A DNA stretch of 64,000 nucleotides from Knoxdaviesia capensis (lineage: Eukaryota; Ascomycota; Sordariomycetes; Microascales; Gondwanamycetaceae), in contig LNGK01000007.1 of the NCBI GenBank assembly GCA_001510575.1, positions 2,387,593 through 2,451,592 on the forward strand. The letters run 5' to 3'. Below, one piece after another: positions 24,677-36,322 of this stretch. Both the position numbers and the translations under genes were made by a program. Each line of letters opens with the position of its first letter. Positions within the stretch are counted from its first letter, which is position 1. Under the pieces are notes generated by a model, which did no database searches, was not told the origin of the DNA, and saw only the letters and a list, made by a program, of their open reading frames with translations.

Positions 24677-25361
24677 TGTCGTCGCCTCCTAACATCAACT
24701 TTCGAAAATAGCAGAGCAACGCCGTTTATCACTATCGCCGTCTATCAGTATCTCATCTATCGTCTCCGCCCTTTTTCGTTTTCTGCAACACAAAAAATCC
24801 CCCAACCAACAAACAACCTGAACGCTTCTTCCTCGTCCTCTCTTCCGTCTAAACTCCAACCAGAAAAAAAAGTCACTGCCCACCTCCCTCCGGTTTCTAA
24901 TTCCTCGTCGAAAGTCACCTGGCCCCTTTTAGATCCCGTCCATCATTTCCCACTCCCACACTTTGTTCCGCCTCTTTTTCCTCTCTCCCCTTCCCTCTTT
25001 TATCCTCGTTCATTTTTCTCGTCACATCCGATCTTCCTATAGCCGTCTCTCTCACAGTCTCTTACGTACGCATCCCGCTTATCTTATTTCTTCTTCCTTT
25101 CTTATTATATCGTATTCCCCTTTATCTCTGGCTTCCTCCATACCACAATCCTGGGATTTCGTCTATTCAAATACTCGGGGTCTTCTCTTCTTTCCCGGTA
25201 CCATCATCTTCCACGCTTGCCGGAATCTTAACTTGGATTCCTCTTTTATCCCGTTTGGGCCCTCTCTTTCTCTTCCCTTTTTGCTCACCGCTTTTACTCC
25301 GACCATCTTTCGAGATAGTCGCGAGAACTAAGTTCAAGGGCATTCTTAGCCTCGATTACCA
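23991..25361 (+). promoter_or_regulatory. long pyrimidine-rich leader/promoter of the ubiquitin-like-domain gene
   Basis: More than 1.3 kb of C/T-biased plus strand, including a (CT)n microsatellite at 24638-24673. It ends at the proposed mini start exon ATGGG. The C/T bias continues through the 875-bp first intron. Large frames here are compositional artefacts. Confidence 0.5.
24638..24673. repeat. (CT)n microsatellite
   Basis: About 18 CT units within the CT-rich leader. Confidence 0.95.
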
Positions 25362-28300
25362 ATGGGGTATGTACAGTATTCGCCAGATAAGACATATAAA
25401 TTCCTTGTCGGTGTTTTTATTACTTCTTCCCTCTTGCTTTTTTTTTTCTTCTTTTTTTTCTGGTCGGGCGGAAACCGCTGTAAGCACCGGCCCCAAGACG
25501 CTTGTGCCATCTTCCTTCACCTTGCCTTACAACCCTTGACCTTGGCCCTGGACGGACATCAAAGTCCCCCTTCACCCCCCCTCTCTCTCTCTAGACCGAG
25601 CCCGCCCGTCATAAGTACTACACTACCCTTCTTCCCTTCTACTACATAGTCCCCCCCCCCAGCTCCACTTCCTTTGGTTCATAGATAACCCATCTTACTC
25701 CCCTGTTTTCTTCTTGTTTTTGTTGTTATCTTTCTCTGTCTTCTTCTTCTTCTTCTCTCTCCCTCTTCTCCTCCGCCTCGTGTGTGTCCCTCTCTTTCCC
25801 AATCGCAACATCGCAGCCTCATTCCACCATAGCCTCAAATTTTTCAATTACCCTTACCCTTATTCTATCTATTGGCTTGTGCTAGATATACCACATCCAT
25901 CCTCACTCTGGTTTTGCGACACTCACACAACCAACGACTACGACTACTACCCATATCACTATTCCATTTCCTACTCACCCCCACCACCTCTCTTGTGTAT
26001 GCGCCCCTTCTAGTGTGGTTCTGCTCTGCTCTTGACTTCCATCCTCCCCCCATATGCGTGCTTCCCTATACTATAATACATGGCCTTTTCTCCCAACTTC
26101 ACCCCTCTGTCCATATATATCTATCCATTCTGTTGTCGCGCCCGTTCCTGGCACTTTGATCGCCACTAGCTGCCATGTGGCCCTAAATACTTAGCGTTTG
26201 GAGCCATCAGTTGTCTAACTTGCGCCGTCTGCTTTTCATAGTCAAACGCGGGTTACCATAAACCACAAAAATACCCAACCCGCTAGTGAAGAAGATTACT
26301 CTTCTTCGTACAAGGGGACCACTTCAACGTCGGGTGACGACGACTACGACGACTACGACGACGAAGACAGCTACTACGACGACCGAGACGTAGAGCCCTC
26401 CGACTCTGCCTCTTACGCTCAGACAAGACAGGGGAGACAACACCCCGCTCGCTCCTACGACCGTTCGCGCTCCAGATCCCGCTCGGCCTTCCGTGAGCGG
26501 CCAGCAGCCGGCTACTCGTATATACAACCCCCCGCCGGCAACGGCCCACACGACAACCTGGCGCATTCCGAGGATTACCACCACGGTGGTCGCAGAGGCT
26601 ATGGACAGCCCAACCATGCCTCTGCTCCCTACTATGGCGGCCAAGCTGGCATGTATGGTGCCCCCAGCACCGTAGGGGGCTATGCGCCTCCCTACGGCCA
26701 AGTCGTTCCGTCAAACTACTACAGCAACCCCTTGATGCCGCAAAACAACCCCAACGGCGCTTCGTACTTTCAACGCGATGGATACGGTCCCGGCCCGTAC
26801 CAAGCACACGCCGGCGGTCATGCCCCGCCCTACTATGCCAATGGCGGATATCCATCCATGGGCATGGTCCCCTACTCCCAGCTCTACGCCACTCCCCCTC
26901 CCCCTACGGAAGCCCCCGGTCCATCCACCACGCCCGCGCCCAAGGAGATCAGCCCGGAAGTGATGCTCATGCGCCAGGAGCTGGAGCTCTTCAAGGAAGA
27001 GAAGCGGAGAAAGGACGAACTTGAACGCCAGGCGGAACTCGCTGCTCGCATTCGCGAAGAAACCGAACAGGAGATCAAGCGCCGCATGGAAGCTCTAAAG
27101 CTGAAGCAAGAGGAGGAAAAGATCAGCCTCGAGAAAGCCAGACGAGAGGCTGAGCAGGCTGCCCGCGACGCCATCGCTGCGGAGAAGAAGGCCGAGGAAG
27201 AACGCCAGAGACGCCACGCGGAAGAAATCCAACGCGCTCAGCGGGAGGCCGAACTCCGCATGGAAGCCCAGATCCGGCAACGCGAAAAGGACCTCCGCGA
27301 GGCCGAAGAACGCCGCAAGATCGAGCAGGAGAAGCTGGAGCAGGCGCTGAAGGAGGCCGAGAAGGCGGCGCGGGAGAAGTACGAGAAGGAACTGGCCGAG
27401 GCACGAGAACGCGAGCGCGTACGCGATGAACAGCGCAAAGCTGCCGAGGCCGAAATCGCCGCCAAGATCGCCGAAGCGTTACGCTTAGAGGAGGCTGCAA
27501 AGGCCGCCATGAAGAAGAAGCAGGAGGAAGAGGAGGAGTTCCGCAAGAACCTGGCCGAGGCCGCACGGCTCAAGGCCGAGAACGATGCGCGCGACAAGCT
27601 GGCCAAGGAGCAGGAGGAAGCGCGGAAGGCGTCGGAGGTGGCTGAGCAGCTCAAGAAGGAGGCCGAGGAGCTAAGGAAGAAGATTGCCGAAGAGACCCGG
27701 CAAAGCCTCGAGGCCGAGGCTGCGAAGAAGGAGGCTACCATCAAGTTCAAGGACGCTGTTGGCCGCAAGTTCAACTTCCCCTTCCACCTCTGCAAGAAGT
27801 GGGCTGTAAGTTTATTCGCGTATTGCCTAACACTGTCCCCTCTACTCTCATTGAAGCAGCGCTAACATTACTTGATGATGTTTTTTTTTCTCAACCTTCA
27901 GGGTATGGAAGAGCTTATCAAGCAGGCCTTCTTGCACATTGATATCATAGGTCCCGAGGTCCAGGCAGGTCATTTCGATCTGATCGGCCCTGACGGCGAA
28001 ATCATCCTCCCGACCATCTGGGAAAAGGTGATTCAGCCCGACTGGCAAATCGTCATGGTGATGTGGCCGATTGAGAACCGACAGCGCCGGACAGTGATGG
28101 ACGGAATCCCCATGTCGATAGACAAGCACGGCCGCCCTGTTCCGATGATGCCTGCGGCCATGCCCATGCGGATGCCACCGGGTGGCCTTCCGGCTGGTGC
28201 GGCACCCCCCAACCGCCGACCCGGCGCTGTTCCAGTTCCGGGGTGGGCGGGTGGTGGTATGCCGCCGCCGCCGCTGGGACGCATGACCCCGCCAATCGAT

Positions 28301-28545
28301 AACCGCACCGGCCGGCCCATGCCCCCCGGATACGGAGCGCCGAATATTGTCAACGTGGAGAAGGACAAGGACAAGAAGAAGAAGCAGCAGTCCAGTGGTG
28401 GAATTCTAAATTGGATGACGGGAGCGCCGCCCCCGAAGAAGAAGAGGTAAGCTTGGATTCGCATTCCTGGTGCAAGCAATGATTCTGTTAACTAACATGC
28501 ATCCTTTTCTTTTTTCCTTTTCTCAGCTCGAGCAAGAAGAAGTAA
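25362..28545 (+). CDS. coiled-coil protein with C-terminal ubiquitin-like domain
   Basis: Conserved in Pezizomycotina as 'ubiquitin-like domain-containing protein'; function unknown. Proposed exons 25362-25366, 26242-27805, 27902-28446 and 28527-28545 give 710 residues. The N-terminus is Asp/Tyr-rich with a short RS stretch (SYDRSRSRSRS), then Gly/Pro/Tyr-rich to about residue 240. A highly charged Glu/Lys/Arg/Ala coiled coil spans about 243-498, and a ubiquitin-like fold about 499-585 (FKDAVGRKFNFPFHLCKKW through WQIVMVMWPIE). The tail is Pro/Gly-rich and ends with Lys clusters. Introns 2 and 3 have GTAAG donors, CTAAC branch sites and CAG acceptors. Exon 2 has no in-frame ATG before residue 139, although the upstream frame is clearly coding, so a separate start exon is needed; ATGGG at 25362 followed by GTATGT joins in frame to read MGQTRVTINH. 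That exon is inferred; the rest is firm. Confidence 0.85.
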
Positions 28546-30045
28546 CGGCGTAACGCTGTGTTACCTATATTTGCGCTGTGCTGTTTTCCCTCCATCCTGT
28601 CTGGATGATCTCGTCTCCCCATTCCACCACCAATCTCAAGTCTCGGCCCGTTGTCTGAATGTTCGATGTACTCTCGACTCCCCTTCTCATTGTTTATATT
28701 TCAACTTCCTCAATTCTTTTTCCATTCTTTCTTCTGGAATCTATCATTTTTGGCGTTCACTCCGATACCCCGTCACCACCGATCCGCAGCCCTACCAATA
28801 ACAGCACCCGGACCAATTGATAGCCAGCGCACTGTCAGCCAGCCCGGGTGGCCTGGCTCACATTTCGCGATTCTTAACGCGACTGACGACGGTGCAGCCT
28901 TTACGCATATGGCGTGCAATCAAATAGCATTCATTATCACCAGCGGCAACAAATTTCGGCGGCTCTTCGCATGTGCCTGGGAACATACCCCGTTTTAGAA
29001 CTGATTGGAGTTGAGGACGGCGCACACCAAAATCTGCGGCCATTTCTTTTATTTCGTTTTTCTTTTTTTTGTCCTGTTATGTTATGTTGGAAAGCTTATG
29101 ATGCGAGCTGAGTTAATGTGTGTTTCTCTTTTTTTTTCGGGCTAATTACTGTCTCAATTTTACGTGTATGCTTTTTCTTGATATATCTATCTCTTATCTT
29201 TCTTTTCATCATCGGCCACTGGGATGGAGTAACCCGGCTTTCTCGGCGTCTTAAGGGGGGGGCGAAGCGGTATGAGAGGAGGAGGAAGCCGATCCGGGTT
29301 GAGAGTTATGATACCATGCTGAATGTCGGTCTTGTGTGTCATTTTGAATGCGCTGTTTATCTCTTCTCTGTTCTTGCTACTGTGTCGTTTTCTTTACCAT
29401 CTTCGTCCGTCACCCTGGTTTGAAGCTTCTAGGGCGGGACTGGTGTGATTCTGGGGTTTGGGGAGTTTGTATCCCGGTTTCCTTTCCTTCGACGCCTGCA
29501 TAAGTTGCTCTGAATTTGGGGTTTAGCGACAGGCGGTCTATCTAGTCTGGAGCTGAGCAAAGGGGGGTGTTGGGAGCGTGTGTGTGCTTGTTCATGCTTG
29601 TTCGAAGTCCACCCAATCTGGTGAGATTGGTTTTATGGCAATTTTTGGATTTTCGTGTCAGTTAATTTGGTCGACGGGGCTGTGGCAAGTTTGATGGGGA
29701 CGTATAGCAATATGTACGTGAGCATGATTGAATTTTTATATTTTGTTCTCTTGTGTTGTTAACGCTATCGCTTGGCTTGGTCTGGAGATTATATGCAGGA
29801 ATAAGGTGGTGATATATGTAAGGAGGGGATGTAGTAGTCGACGGATCTATATACAGGATCAAGAGAGGGAAGGGGTCTGGTGTACAGCAGAGATCTATAG
29901 CGAGCGAGGACGTTCAAAGCAGCGAATATGCCCGCAGAAGACGGAGGTGTGTGAGAAGGTATAGTACAAGGGGCCACATGTAAAGCGTGAGGGTGGCCGA
30001 GAGCTGAAAAAGGTGTCGTTGAAGTACCCGGAGATGGGGGGCTGA
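28546..30045. other. convergent intergenic region
   Basis: This is the 3' space between the ubiquitin-like-domain gene and COQ10, which are transcribed towards each other. It is T-rich in its left half, as expected of a fungal 3' untranslated region. No gene or RNA is recognised. Confidence 0.6.
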
Positions 30046-30909
30046 TCACTTGGCGGTCCCGCCGATAACCGCGCGCGCGCGCGCCTCAAACGCATCGATC
30101 ATCGACCCGGCGACCACATCCGACATGGAGCGGCCGGCGATGTTCTTGGCGGGGTCGCGGAACTCGTACTTGATCGAGAGCCGCACCTCGGTGCGCGGCG
30201 CCGGCGCGCCGAAGCGGTCGTGCGCGGCGGCGGGCGGCAGCGCGCGCACTGCCCAGCGGGTGACCAGGGTCTTGAGGGGGCCGGCGGCCGGCGGCGGCGG
30301 GCGGGTGCCCGAGGCACCGTGTGTTGTAGTCGGGGGTGGTGCAGAGGTCCCCGCGGCGGGGGTGGCCGGGTGGTCGGGGAGGCGGGCGGCATCGTCGCCG
30401 CTGACGGCCTCGACCATCGACCCGGGCACGCAGCGCAGGCGGCTGGTGAAGGTGTCCGAGATGCCCCAGAAGCCGACGCGCAGGTACGCCTCGACGGGGG
30501 TGCGGCGGGCGGGGCCTCCCTCTGCATCTCCTCCTCCTCCTGGTCCTCCCGGGGCGGTGGTAGTCGGTGGCTCGGCCCAGCGCGTGACGCGCGACTCTTC
30601 GCAGAAGGGCACGAAGTGGTGGTACGAGTCGACGTCGGCGATGATGTCGTACAGCGGGCCGACGGCGAAGGGCAGGGTGCGGACGACGGAGATCTCTGGC
30701 GGGGCAAAGAGGGCGGAGAAGGGCGAGGATGACGAGGGCGGGGACGAGAAGATGAAGGTGCGGCGCTGGTGCACGCGGTGGGGGGGGGAGGAGCGTGGCC
30801 GGCGGGCGTGTGTGGGCGCGGTCGTGGTCGGTGCTAGAGGAGCGGGGGTGTGCAGGAGCGGGCGGGCGAGGCGCGAGGCTGCGCGTGGGCGGAGGGGCGC
30901 GGCGAGCAT
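30046..30909 (-). CDS. COQ10: coenzyme Q-binding protein COQ10, mitochondrial
   Basis: START/polyketide-cyclase-fold protein of the mitochondrial inner membrane/matrix that binds ubiquinone and supports its delivery and biosynthesis. Intronless, 287 residues. The first 50 residues are Arg/Ala/Pro/Ser-rich without acidic residues (MLAAPLRPRAASRLARPLL), a typical presequence; the frame stays open for 50 codons upstream, but this ATG at 30909 fits a targeting signal best. Family blocks seen: LYDIIADVDSYHHFVPFCEE, then LRVGFWGISDTFTSRLRCV, then VRLSIKYEFRDP and the C-terminal AGSMIDAFEARA helix. Pro/Ala/Thr-rich insertions between the blocks (about residues 125-145 and 180-215) are longer than in yeast Coq10. 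The end is extremely GC-rich, with a CG dinucleotide run. It is head-to-head with APL5. Confidence 0.93.
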   Translation of the reverse strand: MLAAPLRPRAASRLARPLLHTPAPLAPTTTAPTHARRPRSSPPHRVHQRRTFIFSSPPSSSSPFSALFAPPEISVVRTLPFAVGPLYDIIADVDSYHHFVPFCEESRVTRWAEPPTTTAPGGPGGGGDAEGGPARRTPVEAYLRVGFWGISDTFTSRLRCVPGSMVEAVSGDDAARLPDHPATPAAGTSAPPPTTTHGASGTRPPPPAAGPLKTLVTRWAVRALPPAAAHDRFGAPAPRTEVRLSIKYEFRDPAKNIAGRSMSDVVAGSMIDAFEARARAVIGGTAK

Positions 30910-31917
30910 TGTCGGCGGTGGGGTATTGGTCGAGGAAACGGGGCCCGGGATGGGACCGGAGGAGTGTTTTGAGGGGGTTCGGCTGGCTCCCGGGAGCGCG
31001 GGCGGTTCCGGGCAGTTTTTTTTGTCCCGGCGATATGGAGGACGTGGGAGGACGGCCACGGAAGGAGAAACAAAGGAAAGCGGGAGGGGGAGAAAGAGGG
31101 GGCGTCGAGGTTGAAGAGTTCAAAAGCTATGGGTCCGGTATGCCGGCGGACGCGGTGATCGATCATTGATATAGTGTCAACGGAAGGGCGAACTTTTTCG
31201 CAGGATTGAGGCCATTGAGCGACTTGGCATATCTTAGGGTACACTGGTCGGCGCTTAGGGTTTTTGTTACGGCCAACCGGTTTACCCGGGGAACAGCCGC
31301 CGCCACAGCAGAGGCATTTCGATAGTGGGGGCTTTGGGTTTGCTTGACTGTTGAAGCTTCACCTGAAAGTCCACCACCCAAGACTTCTCAATGACCATTC
31401 CTGGCACAAGTGGAATGCTGCCTTCTTTCGCCTTTCTTCTGTGGTCTGATTGTTCGAAGTTCGGCAGTTGTGTAGATCGTCTTTTCTTGGTTTCCTCCCT
31501 CTCTCTTTGCTGAAGCTACCGCCGCTCCCTCGTCTGGCCAGGTCGTCTGGTCCACCCCGCTTATTGAGCGAGCTCTTCTCGACCGCCCCTCCACGAGACA
31601 AGTTGTCGGTTGTTGGTTCCTGGATTGCCGGTTGCATACGTCCGTCTGGGCTTGTGTAACCACTCTCTGCAGGGCTCTGACCTTTCTGCCACCGGTCACG
31701 GCCACGGTGTGCAGCCCGGGCCCCGGTGTACACTCGCCGACTCGGTTCCCCCGTTGCGGACGGCACGCGGCTTCGGAGGACGCCGACGCACGGCACACGA
31801 CCCGATACGAGCGGGCGCAGGACCCGACACACCACACCCACCACCACACCCACCACCACACCAAAACACCACACATACACCCACACACACACGTAGCCCC
31901 AGACCCCAACCGCAGCC
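30910..31917. promoter_or_regulatory. divergent promoter COQ10/APL5
   Basis: This 1.0-kb region separates two genes transcribed away from each other. It contains TTAGGGT at 31234-31240 and TTAGGGTT at 31255-31262, telobox-type motifs 21 bases apart. The APL5-proximal 90 bases are CA-rich (31828-31900, ACCACACCCACC type), probably the 5' untranslated region. Frames across it are out of phase with both genes and have no known domain. Confidence 0.55.
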
Positions 31918-34900
31918 ATGTTCGAAAAGTCGCTCTACGACCTGATCCGCGGCATGCGCACGCACAAAGGGAACGAGCGCGAGTACATCCAGAACTGCCT
32001 GAAGGAGTGCCGGGCGGAGATCCGCGGCTCGGACATGGACCTCAAGGCCACCGCGCTGCTGAAGCTGGTGTACCTGGAGATGATCGGCCACGACATGTCG
32101 TGGGCGTCGTTCCACGCGCTCGAGGTCATGTCGTCGCCGAAGTACCGCCAGAAGCGCGTCGGCTACCTCGCGGCTGCGCAGAGCTTCAAGTCCGATACGG
32201 ATGTGTTGATGCTGGCGACGAATTTGCTGAAGAAGGTGGGTTCGGTTCTGATTTGGCTCTCTGTGTCTGTGTACTAACGAACATGGGTGTGTTTGCTCCA
32301 GGACCTGGCTTCTACCGCGCCCACGGTGATGAGCCTGCCGATCGCGACGCTGCCGCACATCATCACGCCGTCGCTGGCGCTGTCGACGCAGAACGACCTG
32401 CTGCCGCGCCTGAGCCACTCGAACCCGGCGATCCGCAAGAAGACGATTGTGGCGCTGTACCGGCTGGCGCTGGCGTACCCGGAGACGCTGCTCGCGGCGT
32501 GGCCGAAGATCAAGGACCGGCTGCTGGACAAGGGCGAGGACCCGAGCGTCACCGCCGCCATCATCAACGTCATCTGCGAGCTGGGGTGGCGGCGGCCGAA
32601 CGATTTCCTGCCGTTGGCGCCGCGGCTTTTTGAGCTTTTGGTCGAGGCGGGGAATAACTGGATGGCCATCAAGCTGATCAAGTTGGTGCGTCCCTGTCCC
32701 TCTCCTTGGTTGAAATCGGCGGTGCTTTGCCACTAACACTTCTCTCCGTACAGTTTGCTGTCCTCACGCCGTTGGAGCCGCGTTTGGTGCGCAAGCTCCT
32801 CCCGCCTTTGACCGAAATCATCCGAACCACCCCGGCCATGTCGTTATTGTACGAGTGTATCGACGGCATCATCCAGGGCGGCATCTTGGGAAGCCCGGAG
32901 GATGCATCAGGCCGTGAGGAGATTGCCTATCTCTGTGTGGAGAAGTTGCGCAGTATGATGATGATTGAAGGGGATCCCAACTGTGAGTAGTGCTTCTTCT
33001 GCTTCTTTCTCCCGGGAGATTATCTCCTGAATCCCCGTGTCTAACATGTTCTAGTGAAATACGTTGCCCTGCTCGCCTTCAACAAAATCGTCGTCACTCA
33101 CCCCGAGTTGGTGGCCCAGCAAGAGGATGTCATTCTTGAGTGTATCGATAGTCCCGATATCACCATCCGGATAAAAGCGCTGGACCTCGCGCTGGGAATG
33201 GTCACGGCGGAGAACCTGATGTCTATCGTCAGCCGCCTGATGAAGCAGCTGAAATTGTCCAAGGCCATCACCGACAAGCAATCCGCCGCCGAGCTGACGG
33301 ATAATGCCGACACAATCAGCCTTGATGACGAGGACGCAGCCACACCACCCCCGGCACAGAAGTCTCGGAACGAGCAGCCGCTGCCGGACGAGTACCGCAT
33401 AGACATCATCAGCAAGATCCTCGCCATGTGCTCGCTGAACAACTACAGCAACATCTCCGACTTTGAGTGGTACATCGACGTGCTCACGCAGCTTGTGCGG
33501 GTTGCACCGGCGGCGAAACCGGTCGACGACGTCAGCCGGTCCGGCTCGGCCAAGCAGTCGGAGACGTCGTTCGCGAACAAGACGCTCGCGCGCATTGGCG
33601 ACGAGCTGCGCAATGTGGCGGTCAAGGTGCTGGCGATGCGCAGCTCGGCGGTGCAGGCGGCCGAAACCATCCTCACGCAGATCCAGCTCGACTCGCCGGC
33701 GGGCCACGCGATATCGCTGCCGGCGCTGGAGTCGGTGACGTGGATGGTCGGCGAGTACACGGCGTTCCTCGGCTCAGCGGATAACACGCTCAACGCGCTG
33801 CTGCTGCTGATCCCGCGGAACCCGGCGCCCGAGGTGCTGATGACGTGTGTGCAGGCGGCCGTCAAGGTGTTTGCGGCGATTGCGGGGGAGCCGTACCCGT
33901 CGTGGACGGCGGAGCGCAAGGCGCGCACGGCGCTGCTGATGGCGCGGGTGATCCGCGCGTTCGAGCCGCTGGTGCTGCATCCCAGCCTCGAGGTCCAGGA
34001 GCGCGCGGTGGAGTTTGTAGAGCTGTTGCGGCTGACGGCCGAAGCAGCTGCGGGCCAGGATGTGTCGACGGATGAGGTTGACCAGGACGCTCCGTTGCTC
34101 CTGACGCAGGCCATTCCGTCGCTCTTCTCCGGACCAGAACTAAAGTCAATGGCCACTGACGCACAGCACAACGTGCCGCTCCCGGCCGGCCTGGACCTGG
34201 ACGTGCCGATCCACCCGGATCTCCCCCGGCTTCTGGAGCAGGCGGAACTCCTCGGCGGCGACCAGACGACCGAGGACGTGGCGGACGAAGTGGACTTGTA
34301 CTACCACCGCAGGCCCGCGCCAACGTCGGTATCGTCCGAGACCAGCAGCACGGTCCTCACGCCGGCGATCAACCGGCTGGGCGACGCGCCGGCGGTCGCG
34401 GAAATGTCGTCGTCGTACCAGACGCAGGCGGGCGAGGACAGCTACCTGGACGCGGACATTGTGGCGCGGCGCAAGGCCGAGCGGGCCGAGCGCAACAAGG
34501 ACGACCCGTTCTACATCCAGAGCTCGGGGCAGTCGACGCCGATCCACGCGATCCTGAAGACGTCCAACGGGCCCGATCTGGATATCGACGCGATCCCCAT
34601 CATGAAGCTGGATCTCGGCGGGCTGTCGCATGCGCCGCAAGGTGGTGGTGGTGGTGGTGGTGGCGCTGCGGCGGCGGCGGCAGCCAGGCCACGGCCGATG
34701 GCGCGCCAGAAGATTGTGATTGCCGCCGACGAGACGCTGGCGGGGGTCAGCGGGCGGTCAACGCCGTCGCGGCAGTACGAGTCAGACCCGGCCTCCGAAG
34801 CGCTGGGCCGCGGCGCAGGCCGCAAGGCGAAAGCGGCGGCCGCGCTGCTGCAGGTCGACTCCAGCACGCTCAGCTCGCTCAGTCTGGCGCCGGGCGGATC

Positions 34901-35354
34901 CGCGGCCGCGGCGCCCGGCTCGTCGGCGTGGGAGCGGCAGCAGCGCGACGAGGCGGACATGCAGCAGGCGATGAAGGAGGTCGAGCGGCTGCGGCTGGAG
35001 ATGCAGCGCGCGAACGAGCGCGTGCAGGTTGCGCAGGGGGTCGATGTGGTGGTGGTCAAGAAGAAGAAGAAGCCGTCTTCGTCTGCCACCGCCGCTGCTG
35101 CTGCTGCTGCTTCTGCTTCTGGTGCTGGAGTGGACGATGGGGGTGTGGCCACCGTCGTCAAGAAGAAGAAGAAGAAGGTTGTCGGGGATGCGGCGAAGGG
35201 CAAGAGCCCGGCTGCTGCTGCCGCCACGGCGGACTCCGGGTCTGCGGCTGCGCCGGAGGTGGGCATCCCGGCCGGAGTCGCAGAGGCGGTGGTGATCAAG
35301 CCCACCAAGAAGAAGAAGAAGAAGGTGGTTGCGCCGGCGGGAGATAATCTGTAA
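31918..35354 (+). CDS. APL5: AP-3 adaptor complex subunit delta
   Basis: Large subunit of the AP-3 clathrin-adaptor complex, which sorts cargo from Golgi/endosomes to the vacuole. Exons 31918-32235, 32302-32685, 32754-32982 and 33055-35354 (introns 66, 68 and 72 bp) give 1076 residues, close to the family norm. The adaptin trunk starts near residue 1 (FEKSLYDLIRGMRTHKGNE) and carries family blocks such as IRGSDMDLKATALLKLVYLE, MIGHDMSWASFHALEVMSS and LFAVLTPLEPRL; HEAT-like helices run to about residue 640. A hinge follows with the delta-type segment ARRKAERAERNKDDPFYI. The C-terminus is Ala/Gly/Ser-rich with three Lys clusters (KKKKK). The third intron splits a Leu codon (T|TG) that restores GDPNLKYVALLAF. 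The start is the only ATG ahead of the conserved N-terminus. The Gly, Ala and Lys runs coincide with GGT, GCT and AAG triplet repeats. Confidence 0.96.
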
Positions 35355-36196
35355 CGGGTGGCCTTCCCCTTTTTGGGTCTCGTTTTCTTTTTCTTTTTTA
35401 TCTACTAGAAGTTGTGAGGTGGGGTGTACATATAGATGGTAGTTTGTGTGTCCTTTTGTTTTGGTAGTATAATACACTGGGTTTGGGTGTTCACTGAAGT
35501 CTATTTCGATACGTGCAGCTAGGGTTGGATGGGCAGTTCGGGGAGCAGCGAACATAAGCATGCAAGATAGCGGAGACACGGCCCCACAATCCGCACGGAG
35601 CGGCCGGATCCGACGACGACCGAAGCAACAAGGCCCGAATGGGGACCACATCTCCCTGGAAACAGACGACAGAAAACCGGATTATGAAAGAGTACTAGAA
35701 TAAGCAGTCCATCTCAGGACATTATTACCCCCCACCGAAGGCATCACATCACGTACACAGAAACGAAGAAAGGAACAGTTCAACGGTGTAGTACAGACTG
35801 TAGCACATCAGGACTCTCATCATGCAAGGGAAATGAAAGCAGAACACGATACAAGCCATACACGAATACAAAGTATACCATACACGAATACAAAGTATAC
35901 GAATACAAAGAACACGAATACAAGGATAGAAGAAGTCAGATATAGACGGGGGAGGGCATGGAATCAAAAGACACACGACAGGAAAAGACAGAACTCCGGC
36001 TCCTCGTCCGCAGTACACCGAATGAACATGAAGAAAACAAGCCGTACAGAGGAGAAATCACATCATAAAACGAGGAAAGCAGGAGGATAACTACATGAGG
36101 GGGTGTGTTGTGACCACGTTCACTTTCAACATAAGAAAAGAAAAAAACAACAAACAAGAACAGGAATATAACCGGAGGGCAATGCTACATGGACCG
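35355..36196. other. convergent intergenic region APL5/RhoGAP
   Basis: This is 3' space between two converging genes. It holds a CTAGGGTTG telobox-like site (35519-35527) and a short tandem repeat (35859-35930). No gene is recognised. Confidence 0.6.
35859..35930. repeat. short degenerate tandem repeat
   Basis: Two near-identical 20-22 base units (TACACGAATACAAAGTATAC) followed by two shorter copies of the core CGAATACAA. It lies in the 3' intergenic space. Confidence 0.8.
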
Positions 36197-36322
36197 CTAG
36201 TGCTGCGTCTGCTGGCGAAGCAGGGTGGCACTGCCCCCGCCGGGCAGGTCCCACTGCCCGGTGCGCACATTGAACCCCCAGTCCGGGTGTCGCGGAAGCT
36301 CACGCCCAAGCGGAACGGGCGC
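36197..36322 (-). other. in-frame coding-like extension after the RhoGAP stop
   Basis: Immediately after the TAG of the RhoGAP gene (36325-36323) the same frame stays open for 41 codons to a second TAG at 36199-36197. The translation looks like real protein, containing HPDWGFNVRTGQWDLPGGG, with G/C-rich third positions like the gene itself. It could be the original C-terminus cut off by a nonsense change or base error, a readthrough extension, or chance. No intron that would remove the stop is evident. Confidence 0.55.

Noticed and set aside
30050..31114. A 354-codon plus-strand frame opposite COQ10
   Set aside because: It is the antisense of a very GC-rich gene with clear family motifs on the minus strand; its Arg/Gly/Ala composition is what the complement of such codons gives.
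31632..32739. 333- and 347-codon frames over the start of APL5
   Set aside because: Out of frame with the AP-3 delta sequence and low complexity (Pro/Thr/His, Arg/Gln).
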